Shown here in pieces: positions 1-8,848 of a stretch of 64,000 bases of DNA. Numbering within the stretch: the first letter of the stretch is position 1; every line of letters begins with the position of its first letter. Source of the DNA: RHKX01 sp963743875 (GTDB lineage Bacteria; Actinomycetota; Thermoleophilia; Solirubrobacterales; 70-9); the NCBI GenBank assembly GCA_963743875.1, contig CAVURM010000002.1, positions 124,001 to 188,000 on the forward strand. Direction: 5' to 3'. Made by a program: the position numbers and the translations under genes. A model generated the notes under the pieces. That model saw only the letters and a program-made list of their open reading frames with translations, ran no database searches and was not told the DNA's origin.

Positions 1-195
1 GGCGGCGGTGACGTTCGCTGCCTGGGGGCCCTTCTGGCCCTCCTCGAGGTCGAACGTGACCTTGTCGCCTTCAGCGATGCGGGTTCCGGGTGCGAGACCG
101 TTGACATGGACGAATGCGTCCTTGCCGCCGCCCGCGACCTCGATGAAGCCGTAGCCCTTGTCGTCGTTGAACCACTTGACGGTTCCTTCAGCCAT
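1..195 (-). CDS. Cold-shock protein, CspA family (3' end cut by window edge)
   Basis: Small OB-fold protein that binds single-stranded RNA/DNA and acts as an RNA chaperone. Sixty-five codons are visible and the stop lies beyond base 1. The translation begins MAEGTVKWFNDDKGYGFIEV and contains the RNP1-like KGYGFI and RNP2-like DAFVHV motifs, both family hallmarks. The ATG at 195 is preceded by AGGAGG with good spacing, so the start is secure. The family is usually 65-70 residues, so only a few residues are missing. The gene stands alone, and the noncoding DNA upstream of it carries a 19-bp palindrome. Identification of the family is firm; the particular paralogue cannot be told. Confidence 0.95.
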   Translation of the reverse strand, partial: MAEGTVKWFNDDKGYGFIEVAGGGKDAFVHVNGLAPGTRIAEGDKVTFDLEEGQKGPQAANVTAA

Positions 196-630
196 ATGAA
201 TTCCCTCCTAAGGGATTGGTGCCGGTCTTATGTGGAGCAATGCACTCGGCACCAACTCATCCAAAAAACAAGCCTGTTGAAAGTCGATCCAGTTTGGATC
301 GATGGGATGAACGATAGGGACTTACGACCGCGGACCTGTGCTCCTGCGCCACAACGGGCACGCAGCCGAGCAGGGTGACACCGGTCGCGGGCAGCCGGAT
401 CCACCGGACGACGCAGGCGATCGGGAGGATTGAACCGGCGGAGGCACCTGCCGAATCGGCACCGCCGAGGGCCGCCGGGGTCGGGCCCCCGGTCGTGATG
501 TCGAACGGCCGGACACCTGAATGTGAGGTTCATCACTCGAGGCCATGGCATCGGTATTTGAGGGACAACCTCCGTCCAATCGAGGCGCCTGGGCTACGAA
601 TTTGCGCCTCACGAACCGAGTGGCAATGGG
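196..630. other. Intergenic stretch between csp and the L,D-transpeptidase
   Basis: About 435 bases without a convincing gene. The part near csp should hold its promoter and 5' untranslated region; csp leaders are often long and structured, but no classical cold-shock box could be recognised. The rest would hold the promoter for the rightward L,D-transpeptidase. Short open frames here lack family resemblance and start signals. Confidence 0.5.
284..302. promoter_or_regulatory. 19-bp perfect palindrome upstream of csp
   Basis: TCGATCCA-GTT-TGGATCGA: two 8-base arms around 3 bases, 89-107 bases upstream of the csp start. It could be an operator or a hairpin in the csp leader. The position and symmetry are seen directly; the function is inference. 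Confidence 0.4.
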
Positions 631-1449
631 ATGGTCCGTTCCAGGCGTCGCCCCGAATTCATCCTGCTGCCGCTCGCCCTCCTCGCCGGCGCGATCCTGC
701 TGCTTGCGGCCCTCGGCCTCGGCGACGGGCGCGCCGGCGGTGTCGATGCGGCCCTGGGTGCGTCCCCCGCCGCCAAGCCGGGGAAAGGCTCGCCGAATGG
801 CTCACCGGCCAGGGTGCCCGAGTCGGGTGGTGCCGGGTTCACACTCCCGCCTGACGGCACGCCGATTCTGTCCGTCCGCAACGGCGAGCAGGTCGAAATC
901 CACGGCAGTCCGGGCGGAGCGGTGGTCGCGAGGGTCGGCGACACGACCGAGTTCGACTCTCCGACGGTGCTCACGGTTCTGGAGCGGCGCGGCAACTGGC
1001 TCGGCGTGCCCACCCAGCTGCTTCCCAACGGGGAACTCGGCTGGGTCGAGCTCGACACCGAGCGGTTCGCGATCGACTCGGTCGGTCAGTCGATCGTCAT
1101 CGACCTTTCGAGCATGAACGCACGGCTGCTCCGCAACGGCGACCTCGAGCGGGAGTGGCAGGTCGGTGTCGGCGCCCCCGATACATCGACGCCAACCGGA
1201 CGCTTCTCGATCACCGACGGGATCGAGGGCGGCCTCAACCCGACCTACGGCTGCTGCGCGATCGCGCTCAGCGCGACCCAACCGAACCTGCCCGCCGGCT
1301 GGAGCGGAGGGGACCGGATCGCGATCCACGGGACTGCGCTTCCGCTCGGAGCCGCCAACTCGACCGGATGCGTCCACAGCGGCGAGGACGACCTTCACGC
1401 CTTGATCGACGGCGTTCCGCTCGGGACCCCGGTGACGATAAGACCCTGA
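631..1449 (+). CDS. Membrane-anchored L,D-transpeptidase (YkuD domain)
   Basis: Enzyme of the YkuD family, which makes 3-3 cross-links in peptidoglycan outside the membrane. A basic start and hydrophobic segment at about residues 10-30 form a signal anchor. A Gly/Pro/Ala-rich linker follows, then an SH3-like region (about 76-125) and the catalytic domain (about 134-272). The active-site motifs are HGT at about 233-235 and STGC at about 244-247, with Cys247 the predicted nucleophile; this resembles the usual HG...S/T-x-G-C signature. At 272 residues it has a normal length. The ATG at 631 places the basic residues directly before the membrane segment. It is followed by a separate DUF2237 gene with no evident functional link. 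Confidence 0.9.
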   Translation: MVRSRRRPEFILLPLALLAGAILLLAALGLGDGRAGGVDAALGASPAAKPGKGSPNGSPARVPESGGAGFTLPPDGTPILSVRNGEQVEIHGSPGGAVVARVGDTTEFDSPTVLTVLERRGNWLGVPTQLLPNGELGWVELDTERFAIDSVGQSIVIDLSSMNARLLRNGDLEREWQVGVGAPDTSTPTGRFSITDGIEGGLNPTYGCCAIALSATQPNLPAGWSGGDRIAIHGTALPLGAANSTGCVHSGEDDLHALIDGVPLGTPVTIRP

Positions 1450-1503
1450 GCCACGACGCTCAGGGGAATCGCCCGCCGGTCGCGGAGCCGGGATAATCGT
1501 CCG

Positions 1504-1896
1504 GTGAACGATCGCAACGTACTGGGGGGGAAGCTCGAGCCCTGCGGCACCGATCCGGTCACCGGGTTCTTCCGGGACGGGTGTTGTCTGACCGGCCCCG
1601 AGGATCCCGGCAGTCACACGATCTGCGCGGTGGTGACGGCCGAGTTCCTGGATCATCAGCGCCTGATCGGCAACGATCTGACGACGCCGATGCCGCAGTA
1701 CGGGTTTCCCGGACTCGTTCCCGGCGATCGCTGGTGCGTCACCGCCCTCAACTGGCTGCGGGCGCACGAGGACGGAGCCGCCGCTCTTGTCGTGCTCGCC
1801 GCGACGCACGAGCGGGCATTGGAGATGGTCCCGCTGGAGGCGCTCACCGAGCACGCCGTGGACGTCCCCGCCGACCCGGGGTCGATCAACGGTTGA
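1504..1896 (+). CDS. DUF2237 family protein
   Basis: A 130-residue cytoplasmic protein matching the DUF2237 (COG3651) family, whose biochemical role is unknown. Typical family blocks are visible: NVLGGKLEPC near the start, TGFFRDGCC, then HTICAVVTAEFL, GNDLTTP, FPGLVPGDRWCV and a C-terminal VVLAATHERAL...VPLE. Conserved cysteines in GCC and RWCV are retained. The GTG at 1504 is chosen because the conserved NVLGG block starts five codons later and no better start lies upstream. It runs in the same direction as the L,D-transpeptidase 54 bases upstream, so co-transcription is possible. Confidence 0.9.
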   Translation: MNDRNVLGGKLEPCGTDPVTGFFRDGCCLTGPEDPGSHTICAVVTAEFLDHQRLIGNDLTTPMPQYGFPGLVPGDRWCVTALNWLRAHEDGAAALVVLAATHERALEMVPLEALTEHAVDVPADPGSING

Positions 1897-2011
1897 GCGG
1901 TTCCTCCGATCCGACCGGGCGGCCGGTCGGATGCGGGCTCCTCTCCAATCTGACAAGATAAACGCAGAACGTCAGCCTGTAACATCGCGTTTTCAGGCGG
2001 TTCAACGCAGC

Positions 2012-2623
2012 ATGCCAGCCACCGAACGAAACCCGAACCGAAGGCGTGGGGAGGTGACCCGCGACGCGATCCTCGATGCGGCCACCGAGCGCTTCTCGGC
2101 CTACGGTTTCCGTCGAACTTCGATGGACGACATCGCGGTTGCCGCGGGCTGCTCGCGCGCCTCGATCTACTTCCACTTCGGCACCAAGGAGGACGTGTTC
2201 CGGGCCCTTTCGCAGCGCCTTCACGACGACCGTCTGGCGGCGATGGAGGCGGCCGGCCGCGGCTCCGGCGACATCCAGTCGCGAGTCCTCGCGATGCTCG
2301 ACGCCCGCTTCACGGCCTTCGTCGAGATCACCAGCCAATCGCCCCACGGCGACGAACTGCTGGACCAGAGCTCGCGGATCGGCAGCGAGATCGGGGGCGA
2401 GGCGGATCGCCGTACCATCGAGATCCTCGCCGCGACGTTGAGGTCGGCCAACCGGTCCGGGGAGCTCGACCTCACCGCCGCCAGCCTTTCGGCGCCCGCC
2501 GCCGCGCGAGTCATCGTCGACAGCGCCCAGGGGGCCAAGGATCAGCCGACGACAGGCGCGGATGAGTATCGCCGCCGCCTCCGCGCGATCGTGCGGGTCC
2601 TGATCAGGGGTTTGAGGCCGTAA
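2012..2623 (+). CDS. TetR/AcrR-family transcriptional regulator
   Basis: A 203-residue DNA-binding repressor-type protein. The N-terminal helix-turn-helix is clear (RDAILDAATERFSAYGF, then SMDDIAVAAGCSRASIYFHF and GTKEDVF), followed by a divergent ligand-binding helical domain. The ATG at 2012 is chosen because it directly precedes the usual short basic tail (PATERNPNRRR); an upstream in-frame start would add a Ser/Arg/Trp-rich stretch that looks non-coding. The SDR gene follows 52 bases downstream on the same strand, so this regulator probably controls an operon containing itself, the SDR oxidoreductase and the lipocalin-like protein. The effector is unknown. Confidence 0.92.
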   Translation: MPATERNPNRRRGEVTRDAILDAATERFSAYGFRRTSMDDIAVAAGCSRASIYFHFGTKEDVFRALSQRLHDDRLAAMEAAGRGSGDIQSRVLAMLDARFTAFVEITSQSPHGDELLDQSSRIGSEIGGEADRRTIEILAATLRSANRSGELDLTAASLSAPAAARVIVDSAQGAKDQPTTGADEYRRRLRAIVRVLIRGLRP

Positions 2624-2675
2624 CGCCAGGGCTTGTGATGAGAATGAACCGACAACGAGAAAGAGGAGCCACCTG

Positions 2676-3530
2676 ATGGCAGCACAGAAGACGATCCTGA
2701 TCACCGGCTGCTCGACCGGGATCGGTCGCGCGACGGCCGAGCGCCTGGCCGGGCATGGACACAGGGTCTACGCGACCGCGCGCAAGCTCGAGGCGATCGC
2801 CGATCTCGAGGCCAAGGGTTGCGAGACGCTCGCGCTCGATGTCACCGACGAGGCTTCGATGAGGGCCGCGGTCGAACGTATCGACGAGGAGGCCGGAGGT
2901 GTCGAGGCACTGATCAACAACGCCGGCTACTCGCAGTCGGGAGCGATCGAGACGGTTGACATGGACGCGGTCCGGCGCCAGTTCGAGACCAACGTCTTCG
3001 GCCTGATCCGGATGACCCAGCTGGTCCTCCCCGGGATGCGGGACCGCGGGGCCGGCCGGGTGGTGAACATCAGCTCGATGGGGGCCAACTTCACGTTTCC
3101 CGGCGGCGGCATCTATCACTCGACCAAGTACGCGGTCGAGGCGATCTCCGACGCGCTTCGCTTCGAGGTCGCGGGGTTCGGGATCGACGTGGTCGTGATC
3201 CAGCCGGGCGCCATTCGCACCGATTTCGACAAGGCCGCGATCGCCTCACTCGACGATGCGGGTAGCGCTGACGACGTGTACGCCGACTTCAATCGGCATG
3301 TCGGCCGGGCCACCAAGGAGGCCTATGAGAAGGGTCCGATGAAGCTGCTCGGCGGCGAGGCCGACGCAGTCGCCAAGGTGATCGAGAAGGCGATCACTGC
3401 CAACCGCCCGAGGACCCGTTACCGGGTGACCCCCTCGGCGACGCTCCTGATCAACCAGTCCCACCTGATGCCCGACCGCGTCTGGGACAAGTTCGTCGCA
3501 ACCCAGTTCCCGCAGCCCGGGAAGGACTAG
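2676..3530 (+). CDS. SDR-family NAD(P)-dependent oxidoreductase
   Basis: A 284-residue classical short-chain dehydrogenase. The cofactor motif GCSTGIG (about residues 11-17) follows the first strand, NNAG is at about 88-91, NISSMG gives the catalytic Ser region, and YHSTK is the Tyr-x3-Lys pair. Phe after TNVFG and the PGAIRTDF segment are typical of the subgroup acting on steroid- or retinol-like or other hydrophobic alcohols, but the substrate cannot be told. A GAGGAG-type ribosome site precedes the ATG. It sits between a TetR regulator and a lipocalin-like gene that starts 11 bases after its stop, suggesting one operon for a small hydrophobic compound. Confidence 0.93.
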   Translation: MAAQKTILITGCSTGIGRATAERLAGHGHRVYATARKLEAIADLEAKGCETLALDVTDEASMRAAVERIDEEAGGVEALINNAGYSQSGAIETVDMDAVRRQFETNVFGLIRMTQLVLPGMRDRGAGRVVNISSMGANFTFPGGGIYHSTKYAVEAISDALRFEVAGFGIDVVVIQPGAIRTDFDKAAIASLDDAGSADDVYADFNRHVGRATKEAYEKGPMKLLGGEADAVAKVIEKAITANRPRTRYRVTPSATLLINQSHLMPDRVWDKFVATQFPQPGKD

Positions 3531-3540
3531 ACCGGCCGTC

Positions 3541-3987
3541 TTGGCGCCGCTCACCGACTTCGCCGCCCCGCTGCTCGGCCGCTGGACGTTGGCCGGGTGG
3601 TCGGGGCTGGCTGCGTCCGGGCGTCGGGTCGAACACGGCGGCGCCCAGCCGAGCGGAGTCCTGATCTACCTGCCGTCGGCCCAGATGGCAGTTCAGATCC
3701 AACACGACGACCGCGTCCGGTTCGGCTCGACGGATCTCGATGCCGGGAACGAGGCGCTTCAGGCTGCCGCCTATCGGACCTACGTCGCCTACGCGGGCCG
3801 TTTCAGCGTGCCGGAGGCGGGGGTGGTCGTCCATCACGTCGAGCAGGCCCTGCATCCCGATCAGCTCGGAATGGACAAGCGGCGTGCCTACGAGTTCGAG
3901 GGCGAGGAGCTCCTTCTCCGCACCCAGGACGTGATCACCGACGGAGTCCCCGCGACCTCGGTGCTCCGCTGGCGCCGGGCCGACTAG
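3541..3987 (+). CDS. Lipocalin-like domain protein
   Basis: A 148-residue protein resembling the lipocalin-like family PF13924: an opening LLGRWTLAGW strand, then GVLIYLPSAQMAVQI, AYRTYVAYAGRFSV and VHHVEQALHPDQLGMDKRRAYEFEGEELLL split over successive strands. No signal peptide is visible, so it is probably cytoplasmic and binds a small hydrophobic ligand. The TTG start lies just after the SDR stop. Its stop codon TAG shares the palindrome CTAG with the stop of the oppositely oriented FUSC gene, so the two genes overlap tail-to-tail by 4 nt. Confidence 0.8.
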   Translation: MAPLTDFAAPLLGRWTLAGWSGLAASGRRVEHGGAQPSGVLIYLPSAQMAVQIQHDDRVRFGSTDLDAGNEALQAAAYRTYVAYAGRFSVPEAGVVVHHVEQALHPDQLGMDKRRAYEFEGEELLLRTQDVITDGVPATSVLRWRRAD

Positions 3988-5162
3988 CCGGGTCTCGGGG
4001 AGGTCTCGAGCGACATCTCGCCTGTTGCGGGGCCGATCGCCACCTCGCGCCATGCGACGCTGACCGAAGTCAGCGCCTCCCGCCGCTCCATCCCGGTCAC
4101 CCTGAGCATGTCGACCGCCACGGTCCTGATGTCGACGGCGATCCGCCTGATCCTCCAATCGTGGTTGCCCTCGCCGTGGGTCGCGGCCTTCCGGACCGCG
4201 GCGTACGCGGCTTCGCGGCAGGCGGTCGCACCCGGACCCGGGTCCAGTCCCGAGGTTTCGTCATCGGTCAGCCGCGTCATCCCCTCCGAGAGCTGCTGGA
4301 TCGCGACCGGCAGCCATTCGGGCCTGACCTCGCCGTCGTCGACGAGCCGGACCGTGTCGCGGATCACCGTCAGGGTCGCATTGGCGAGCAGATCCACGAC
4401 GATCGCCACCTCAGAGGAGCGGTCGACAAGCGGGATGTCCTGACGCCGCACCGGGGAGGTGCGGGCGATCTCGGCGGCGAGGAGCCTGGCGGCGGCGAGC
4501 TTGGCGAGCTTGTCATGGATCCGCCCCGCTGTCTTCAGCGCCCACTCGATGTGGCGACCGTCGGGCTCCTTCAGAGCCTTGCTCATTTGAGCCAGGCCGT
4601 CGCGAAGGCTGAGCAGCGCCTCGCGGCGGGCGGGCAGGATGATCCCGAGCGGTTTGGGCGCAAACAGCAGCTGGCTGAAGACCAGAGCGATCGCACCGCC
4701 GATGGCCGCGTCCACGATCCGCTCCGTCCCCGCCTCCGAAGCCCCGAGCGCCACGACGATCGCCGCTGACGCACCGGATTGGTTGACCAACATGACGCCG
4801 CCCCCCAGGATCACGGCGACGGTCATCGACAGGCCGATGGCCACGGCGATCTGGGCCACCCCGCTGCCGAACAGCGCGATCACGGCATCGGCGATCAGGA
4901 TCCCGATGAAGACGCCGGTCATCATCTCCAGCGCCCGCCGACCACGCTGGCCGATGCTGACGCTGAGCGACAGGATCGCTGCGATCGGCGCGAAGAACGG
5001 CTGCGGATGGTCGAGGGCGTTGTGGGCGATGAACCACGCCAGCGCTGCGGCGGCGGTCACCTGGACCAGCGGCAACCACGCACCTCGCAGCCGCTCTCCC
5101 GCCCGTGCGGCGCTCTCGCTGAAGGTCTCCGCGAACCTAGATCGTCGCGGGCTGTGACCCAT
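3984..5162 (-). CDS. FUSC/aromatic acid exporter-like membrane protein
   Basis: A protein of about 392 residues. The N-terminal half has several hydrophobic segments (LVQVTAAAALAWFIAH, PFFAPIAAILSLSVSIGQR, GVFIGILIADAVIALF, VAIGLSMTVAVILGG, IGGAIALVFSQLLF), and the C-terminal half is a soluble helical domain. This layout and the phrase HPQPFFAPIAAILSLS match FUSC/ArAE (YccC-like) proteins, thought to export aromatic or small organic acids; the substrate here is unknown. The ATG at 5162 overlaps the 3' end of the DUF6159 gene by 26 nt, consistent with coupled translation. A longer frame upstream of this start is Ser/Arg-rich and overlaps that gene further, so it was not used. Confidence 0.8.
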   Translation of the reverse strand: MGHSPRRSRFAETFSESAARAGERLRGAWLPLVQVTAAAALAWFIAHNALDHPQPFFAPIAAILSLSVSIGQRGRRALEMMTGVFIGILIADAVIALFGSGVAQIAVAIGLSMTVAVILGGGVMLVNQSGASAAIVVALGASEAGTERIVDAAIGGAIALVFSQLLFAPKPLGIILPARREALLSLRDGLAQMSKALKEPDGRHIEWALKTAGRIHDKLAKLAAARLLAAEIARTSPVRRQDIPLVDRSSEVAIVVDLLANATLTVIRDTVRLVDDGEVRPEWLPVAIQQLSEGMTRLTDDETSGLDPGPGATACREAAYAAVRKAATHGEGNHDWRIRRIAVDIRTVAVDMLRVTGMERREALTSVSVAWREVAIGPATGEMSLETSPRPG

Positions 5163-5991
5163 CGCCAGGGCCGCCCTTGCGGCGAACGGCGGACTCGAAC
5201 TCCGCCGAGGTGAATCCGCCGACCGTCTCGCCCTCGAGTGCATACCGGTATAGGGCGACTCCGAAGATTCCGGAGACGGCTCCCTGGATCAGGATCGCAA
5301 TCGCCATGACGATCACGCCGATGCCGATCAGGATCCCGCCGCCGATGCCGCTGGAAGCCATGACCGCGATGCCCGCTGCGATCAGGATCGCCGCCGGGAT
5401 CAGGCCGATCAGGAAGATGAAGCCGCCAATCGCCACGTTGCCCGTGATCTGTTCGCCCCAGCGCTGCCTGAACAGGCTCGCCGAGCGCTTCAGGGTCTCG
5501 ATCGGTCCGGTGCCCTCGATCGCGATCACCGGAACCGCGAGGAAGGTGATCAGCGACCAGCCGAGCTGCAGCAGGCGTCCGAAGATCGCACCCAGGAAGC
5601 CACCCTGGTCCTCGAGCAGGCCGACGATCGTGCCGACCACGGTCGAGACGACGGCCCAACCGGCGATCTTGGCGGTGCGGCTACGGGCGACGGCGATGCC
5701 GTCGGAGAACTTCGCGTCCTCGCCCCGGAAGATCATGTCCGCGCAGGCGGCGAGGCCGACGCTGAAGAAGGTGCCGATGAAGGCGAGCAGGTAGAGGCCG
5801 ATGATGACCAGCGGCGCGCCGGGAGCCAGCTGGCCGTCGTCGATCAGGTAGAGACCCGGACCAATGACGATGATCGCCATCACAGTGGTCGCGAACCCTC
5901 CGTAGAGCGGGAACTGGATCAGCGCACGGTGCTCCTTGAGCACGCCCCAGCTCTTCTTCGTAAGCGCCCATCCTCGCTTCATCCGTCCCAT
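5137..5991 (-). CDS. DUF6159 family polytopic membrane protein
   Basis: A 284-residue integral membrane protein with about six hydrophobic segments. The opening MGRMKRGWALTKKSWGVLK is the recognisable signature of DUF6159, a family common in Actinobacteria and with no known function. Segments at about residues 33-50, 61-85, 107-125, 142-160, 187-212 and 217-245 are rich in Ile, Val and Gly; the C-terminal 40 residues are charged and cytoplasmic. The start is the ATG at 5991. It overlaps the downstream FUSC-like gene, so the two probably form a small envelope-transport operon. Confidence 0.85.
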   Translation of the reverse strand: MGRMKRGWALTKKSWGVLKEHRALIQFPLYGGFATTVMAIIVIGPGLYLIDDGQLAPGAPLVIIGLYLLAFIGTFFSVGLAACADMIFRGEDAKFSDGIAVARSRTAKIAGWAVVSTVVGTIVGLLEDQGGFLGAIFGRLLQLGWSLITFLAVPVIAIEGTGPIETLKRSASLFRQRWGEQITGNVAIGGFIFLIGLIPAAILIAAGIAVMASSGIGGGILIGIGVIVMAIAILIQGAVSGIFGVALYRYALEGETVGGFTSAEFESAVRRKGGPGDGSQPATI

Positions 5992-6083
5992 GCGAAATAC
6001 CCTATCGGCCGTTCCCGGCGGATCTGTAATCGCTGGGGTGAGCGGATGGTTGATCGGCCTTCCGCTTGCGATTCGCCGGCAGG

Positions 6084-6863
6084 TCAGCCGCCCTCGATCC
6101 GCCGCAGCGATGCGGCGCTGGCGGCGTCGAGGTGATGACCCTCGAGGTCGACTCCCGGAGGCAGCTCGACGTGGAGGTTGGTCACCGGGTCGATGGCCAC
6201 ATGCCCGCGGTCACAGGCGAAATCAAGGACATGACCCCCTCTCGAGCGGTCGGCGCTGATGAAGTGCAGGTGGTAGCCGTCGACCTCGACCCCGTCGCCG
6301 TGATCGGGGAAGCGGAAGCCGAGGATCGTCCCCTCCACCCCCTCGAGGTCGAAGCTCCGCAGCTCGGATGCCACCTCGGCCAGGGGGCGATAGGGGGGCG
6401 TTTGCCTGGGCACCGAGCGAGCATGGACCGAGCCGAAGTACCCGTCGATCCGGATTGCCGCCGCGCCCTCGCCCGGCGGCCGCTCGGCATTCAGTGCCGC
6501 GATCAGCTGCTCCTGCCGAGTCGGGGATTCGATGCGCCGGCTCCGGCGCTCGGCGAAGGGGACGACGACGGCGAACGGCGTTCGCTCGCGGGGGTCGATC
6601 TCGTTGACCCGGCCGTCGATGTCGGCCCGGAAGAAGCGGCCGTCGAGCGCGATCATCTCGCCGTCAAGCGAGTTCAGGGTTCCTAGTCCCAGGTTGCCGT
6701 GTTCGGCGAGCTCGGCGAAGGTGACGTCCCCCTCGTAGGCGCCGTCGAGGATCGCTCCGATCGTGGATGTCTGAAAGAGGACCGACGGGTCGGACTCGGC
6801 ATGCATCGAACCGCGGCGTAGCGCCTCCACGTGAAGGGCGCGTGTGAATCGTTCGTCGAGCAC
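6084..6863 (-). CDS. budA: Acetolactate decarboxylase
   Basis: Converts 2-acetolactate to acetoin, the second step of the acetoin/butanediol pathway and a sink for excess acetolactate. Family features are clear: VLFQTSTIGAILDGAYEGD, GLGTLNSLDGEMIALDG, TPFAVVVPF, and the Zn-ligand region YHLHFISADRSRGGH (His-x-His, then Gly-Gly-His) split across strands. With the GTG at 6863 the protein is 259 residues, the usual length; the longer ATG frame from 6929 would overlap the divergent ABC-F gene. No acetolactate synthase gene is adjacent, so the substrate must come from valine/leucine biosynthesis genes elsewhere. It starts 47 bases from the divergent ABC-F start. Confidence 0.9.
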   Translation of the reverse strand: MLDERFTRALHVEALRRGSMHAESDPSVLFQTSTIGAILDGAYEGDVTFAELAEHGNLGLGTLNSLDGEMIALDGRFFRADIDGRVNEIDPRERTPFAVVVPFAERRSRRIESPTRQEQLIAALNAERPPGEGAAAIRIDGYFGSVHARSVPRQTPPYRPLAEVASELRSFDLEGVEGTILGFRFPDHGDGVEVDGYHLHFISADRSRGGHVLDFACDRGHVAIDPVTNLHVELPPGVDLEGHHLDAASAASLRRIEGG

Positions 6864-6910
6864 GCCCGAAAGGCTCCCACGCGCGTCGACGGTCCGTATC
6901 GTCAGGGGTC

Positions 6911-8848
6911 GTGGCCATTGCGATTGCATCGACCCTCGGGATTCACGTCGGCGGCAAGCCGCTGTTCGACGACGTGTCGTTCAAGCTCGAGCGACGCGAT
7001 CGGATGACGCTCTCGGGCCGCAACGGCGCCGGCAAGTCGACGCTGCTCCGGGTCCTGGCCGGGGAGCTCTCACCGGATTCCGGCGGGGTCGTCCTGGAGA
7101 AGGGCGCGCGAGTGGCGCTGCACGACCAGCGACCTCCGCGTGACGCCACCATGACCCTGGGTGACTACGTCTTCTCCGGCCGCGCCGACGTGATCGCCCT
7201 GGAGGCGAAGCTGGAGCGGCTCGAGGAGGAGATGTCGGGCGGCGACCATTCCACCGAGACGATGGGCGCCTACGCAGACGCGCAGGCTCGGTTGGACCTC
7301 GCCGGCGGCTACCGGTGGCGCGATCAGGTGCTCGCCGTCCTCAGCGGCCTCGGCTTCGAGCCGAGCCAGTCGGGTCGGTCGCTGACCACGTTCTCCGGAG
7401 GCGAGCTCACCCGAGCATCGCTCGCTCGGTCGCTCGCAGCCCGGCCCGAGCTGCTGCTTCTCGACGAGCCGACCAACCACCTCGACATCCCCTCGCTGGA
7501 GTGGCTCGAGGATTACCTCACCGACCTGGACGCCGCGGTCGTCCTGGTCGCCCACGATCGCTGGTTCCTCGAATCGGTCGGGACTTCCGTGCTCGAGTTG
7601 GAGGCGGGCCGAGGCCGCTACTTCTCCGGCCCCTGGCACGCCTGGCGGACCGAGCAGGCGGCTCGCGAGATCGCGCTCGGGAAGGCGATCGAGCGCCAAC
7701 AGGCGGAGATCGAACGGATGGAGAAGTTCGTCGAGCGCTTCCGCTACAAGGCGACGAAGGCCAAGCAGGCGCAGTCGAGGGTCAAGCAGATCGACAAGGT
7801 CAAGCGAGATGCCGCGACCCGCGACCCGCGCGACAAGCGGACCCTGCGGTTCTCCTTCCCGACCCCGGAGCGAACTGGCCGCTTCGTGCTGAAGATGGAG
7901 GGGGCGCGGCTCGAGGTTCCGGGGCGGACCCTGATCGAGGACGGCACTCTGCGGGTCGAGCGCGGGGAGCACGTGGTCCTGGTCGGGCCGAACGGCTCCG
8001 GCAAGACGACGCTGATCGAAACCCTCGCCGGTCGCCGGGAGCCCGCCGCCGGCAAGCTCGGCGTCGGCCACAACGTCAAGCTCGGCTACCTCTCCCAGCA
8101 TGCCGATTCGGCGGCGGGGGAGGGCACGGTCCTCGACGCGGTCCAGCGCGGCACCGGCCTGAGCGGACAGAAGGCGCGCGATCTTCTCGGCGGTTTCCTG
8201 TTCTCCGGACGCGAGGTCGAGAAGAAGCTCGCCGACATCTCCGGCGGCGAGCAGCGACGCCTGTCACTGGCGATCCTGGTCGCCTCCGGCGCGAACGTGC
8301 TGATCCTCGACGAGCCGACCAACCACCTCGACATCGAAAGCCGCGAGGCGCTCGAGGATGCGCTGCTCGAGTTCGAGGGTGCGGTGATCCTCGTATCCCA
8401 CGATCGGGCGCTGCTCGAGGCGGTCGGCAGCCGCACGATCGTTTGCGAGAACGGCGAGCTTCACAGCCACCTGAGCGGCTGGGCCGAGTACCAGCGGGCC
8501 CGTGACGAACGCGACGCGCTCGCACGGGAGGCGCGCCAGGCCGCCGCCGTGGCCGCCCGCCCGGCGAAGCCCGGGGCGGGAGGAAACGGCGGACGGCAAG
8601 CCGGCTCCAAGACGCGTCCGGCCGGCCCCTCGAAGAACGCGATTCGCAAGATCGCGACGATCGAGCGGGACATCGAGCGGGCCGAGGAGAAGCTGCGAGA
8701 GATCGAGGACGAGCTCGCGGACCCGGCGGCGTGGTCGAGCCCCGGCCGTTCCCAGCGCGCCGGTGAGCGCCACGAGGCGGCCAAGCTGCGGGTGCAGGAG
8801 TTGTACGAACAGCTCGAGGATGCCGAGGGAGCGCTTGCGCCGAGCTGA
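6911..8848 (+). CDS. ABC-F family ATPase
   Basis: A 645-residue soluble protein with two ATP-binding cassettes and no membrane domain, the layout of ABC-F ribosome-associated ATPases (Uup/EttA/antibiotic-protection group). First cassette: Walker A GRNGAGKST at about 36-44, signature SGGELTRASLA, Walker B LLLDEPTNHLD near 184. The charged inter-domain linker (about 245-310) is rich in Lys, Arg and Gln. Second cassette: GPNGSGKTT near 358, SGGEQRRLSLA, LILDEPTNHLD near 467. A charged coiled coil closes the protein (about 570-645). The GTG at 6911 gives a typical AIAIAS first strand. The last 29 nt overlap the start of the TAP-like lipoprotein gene. Whether it protects against an antibiotic or acts in general translation cannot be told. 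Confidence 0.93.
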   Translation: MAIAIASTLGIHVGGKPLFDDVSFKLERRDRMTLSGRNGAGKSTLLRVLAGELSPDSGGVVLEKGARVALHDQRPPRDATMTLGDYVFSGRADVIALEAKLERLEEEMSGGDHSTETMGAYADAQARLDLAGGYRWRDQVLAVLSGLGFEPSQSGRSLTTFSGGELTRASLARSLAARPELLLLDEPTNHLDIPSLEWLEDYLTDLDAAVVLVAHDRWFLESVGTSVLELEAGRGRYFSGPWHAWRTEQAAREIALGKAIERQQAEIERMEKFVERFRYKATKAKQAQSRVKQIDKVKRDAATRDPRDKRTLRFSFPTPERTGRFVLKMEGARLEVPGRTLIEDGTLRVERGEHVVLVGPNGSGKTTLIETLAGRREPAAGKLGVGHNVKLGYLSQHADSAAGEGTVLDAVQRGTGLSGQKARDLLGGFLFSGREVEKKLADISGGEQRRLSLAILVASGANVLILDEPTNHLDIESREALEDALLEFEGAVILVSHDRALLEAVGSRTIVCENGELHSHLSGWAEYQRARDERDALAREARQAAAVAARPAKPGAGGNGGRQAGSKTRPAGPSKNAIRKIATIERDIERAEEKLREIEDELADPAAWSSPGRSQRAGERHEAAKLRVQELYEQLEDAEGALAPS

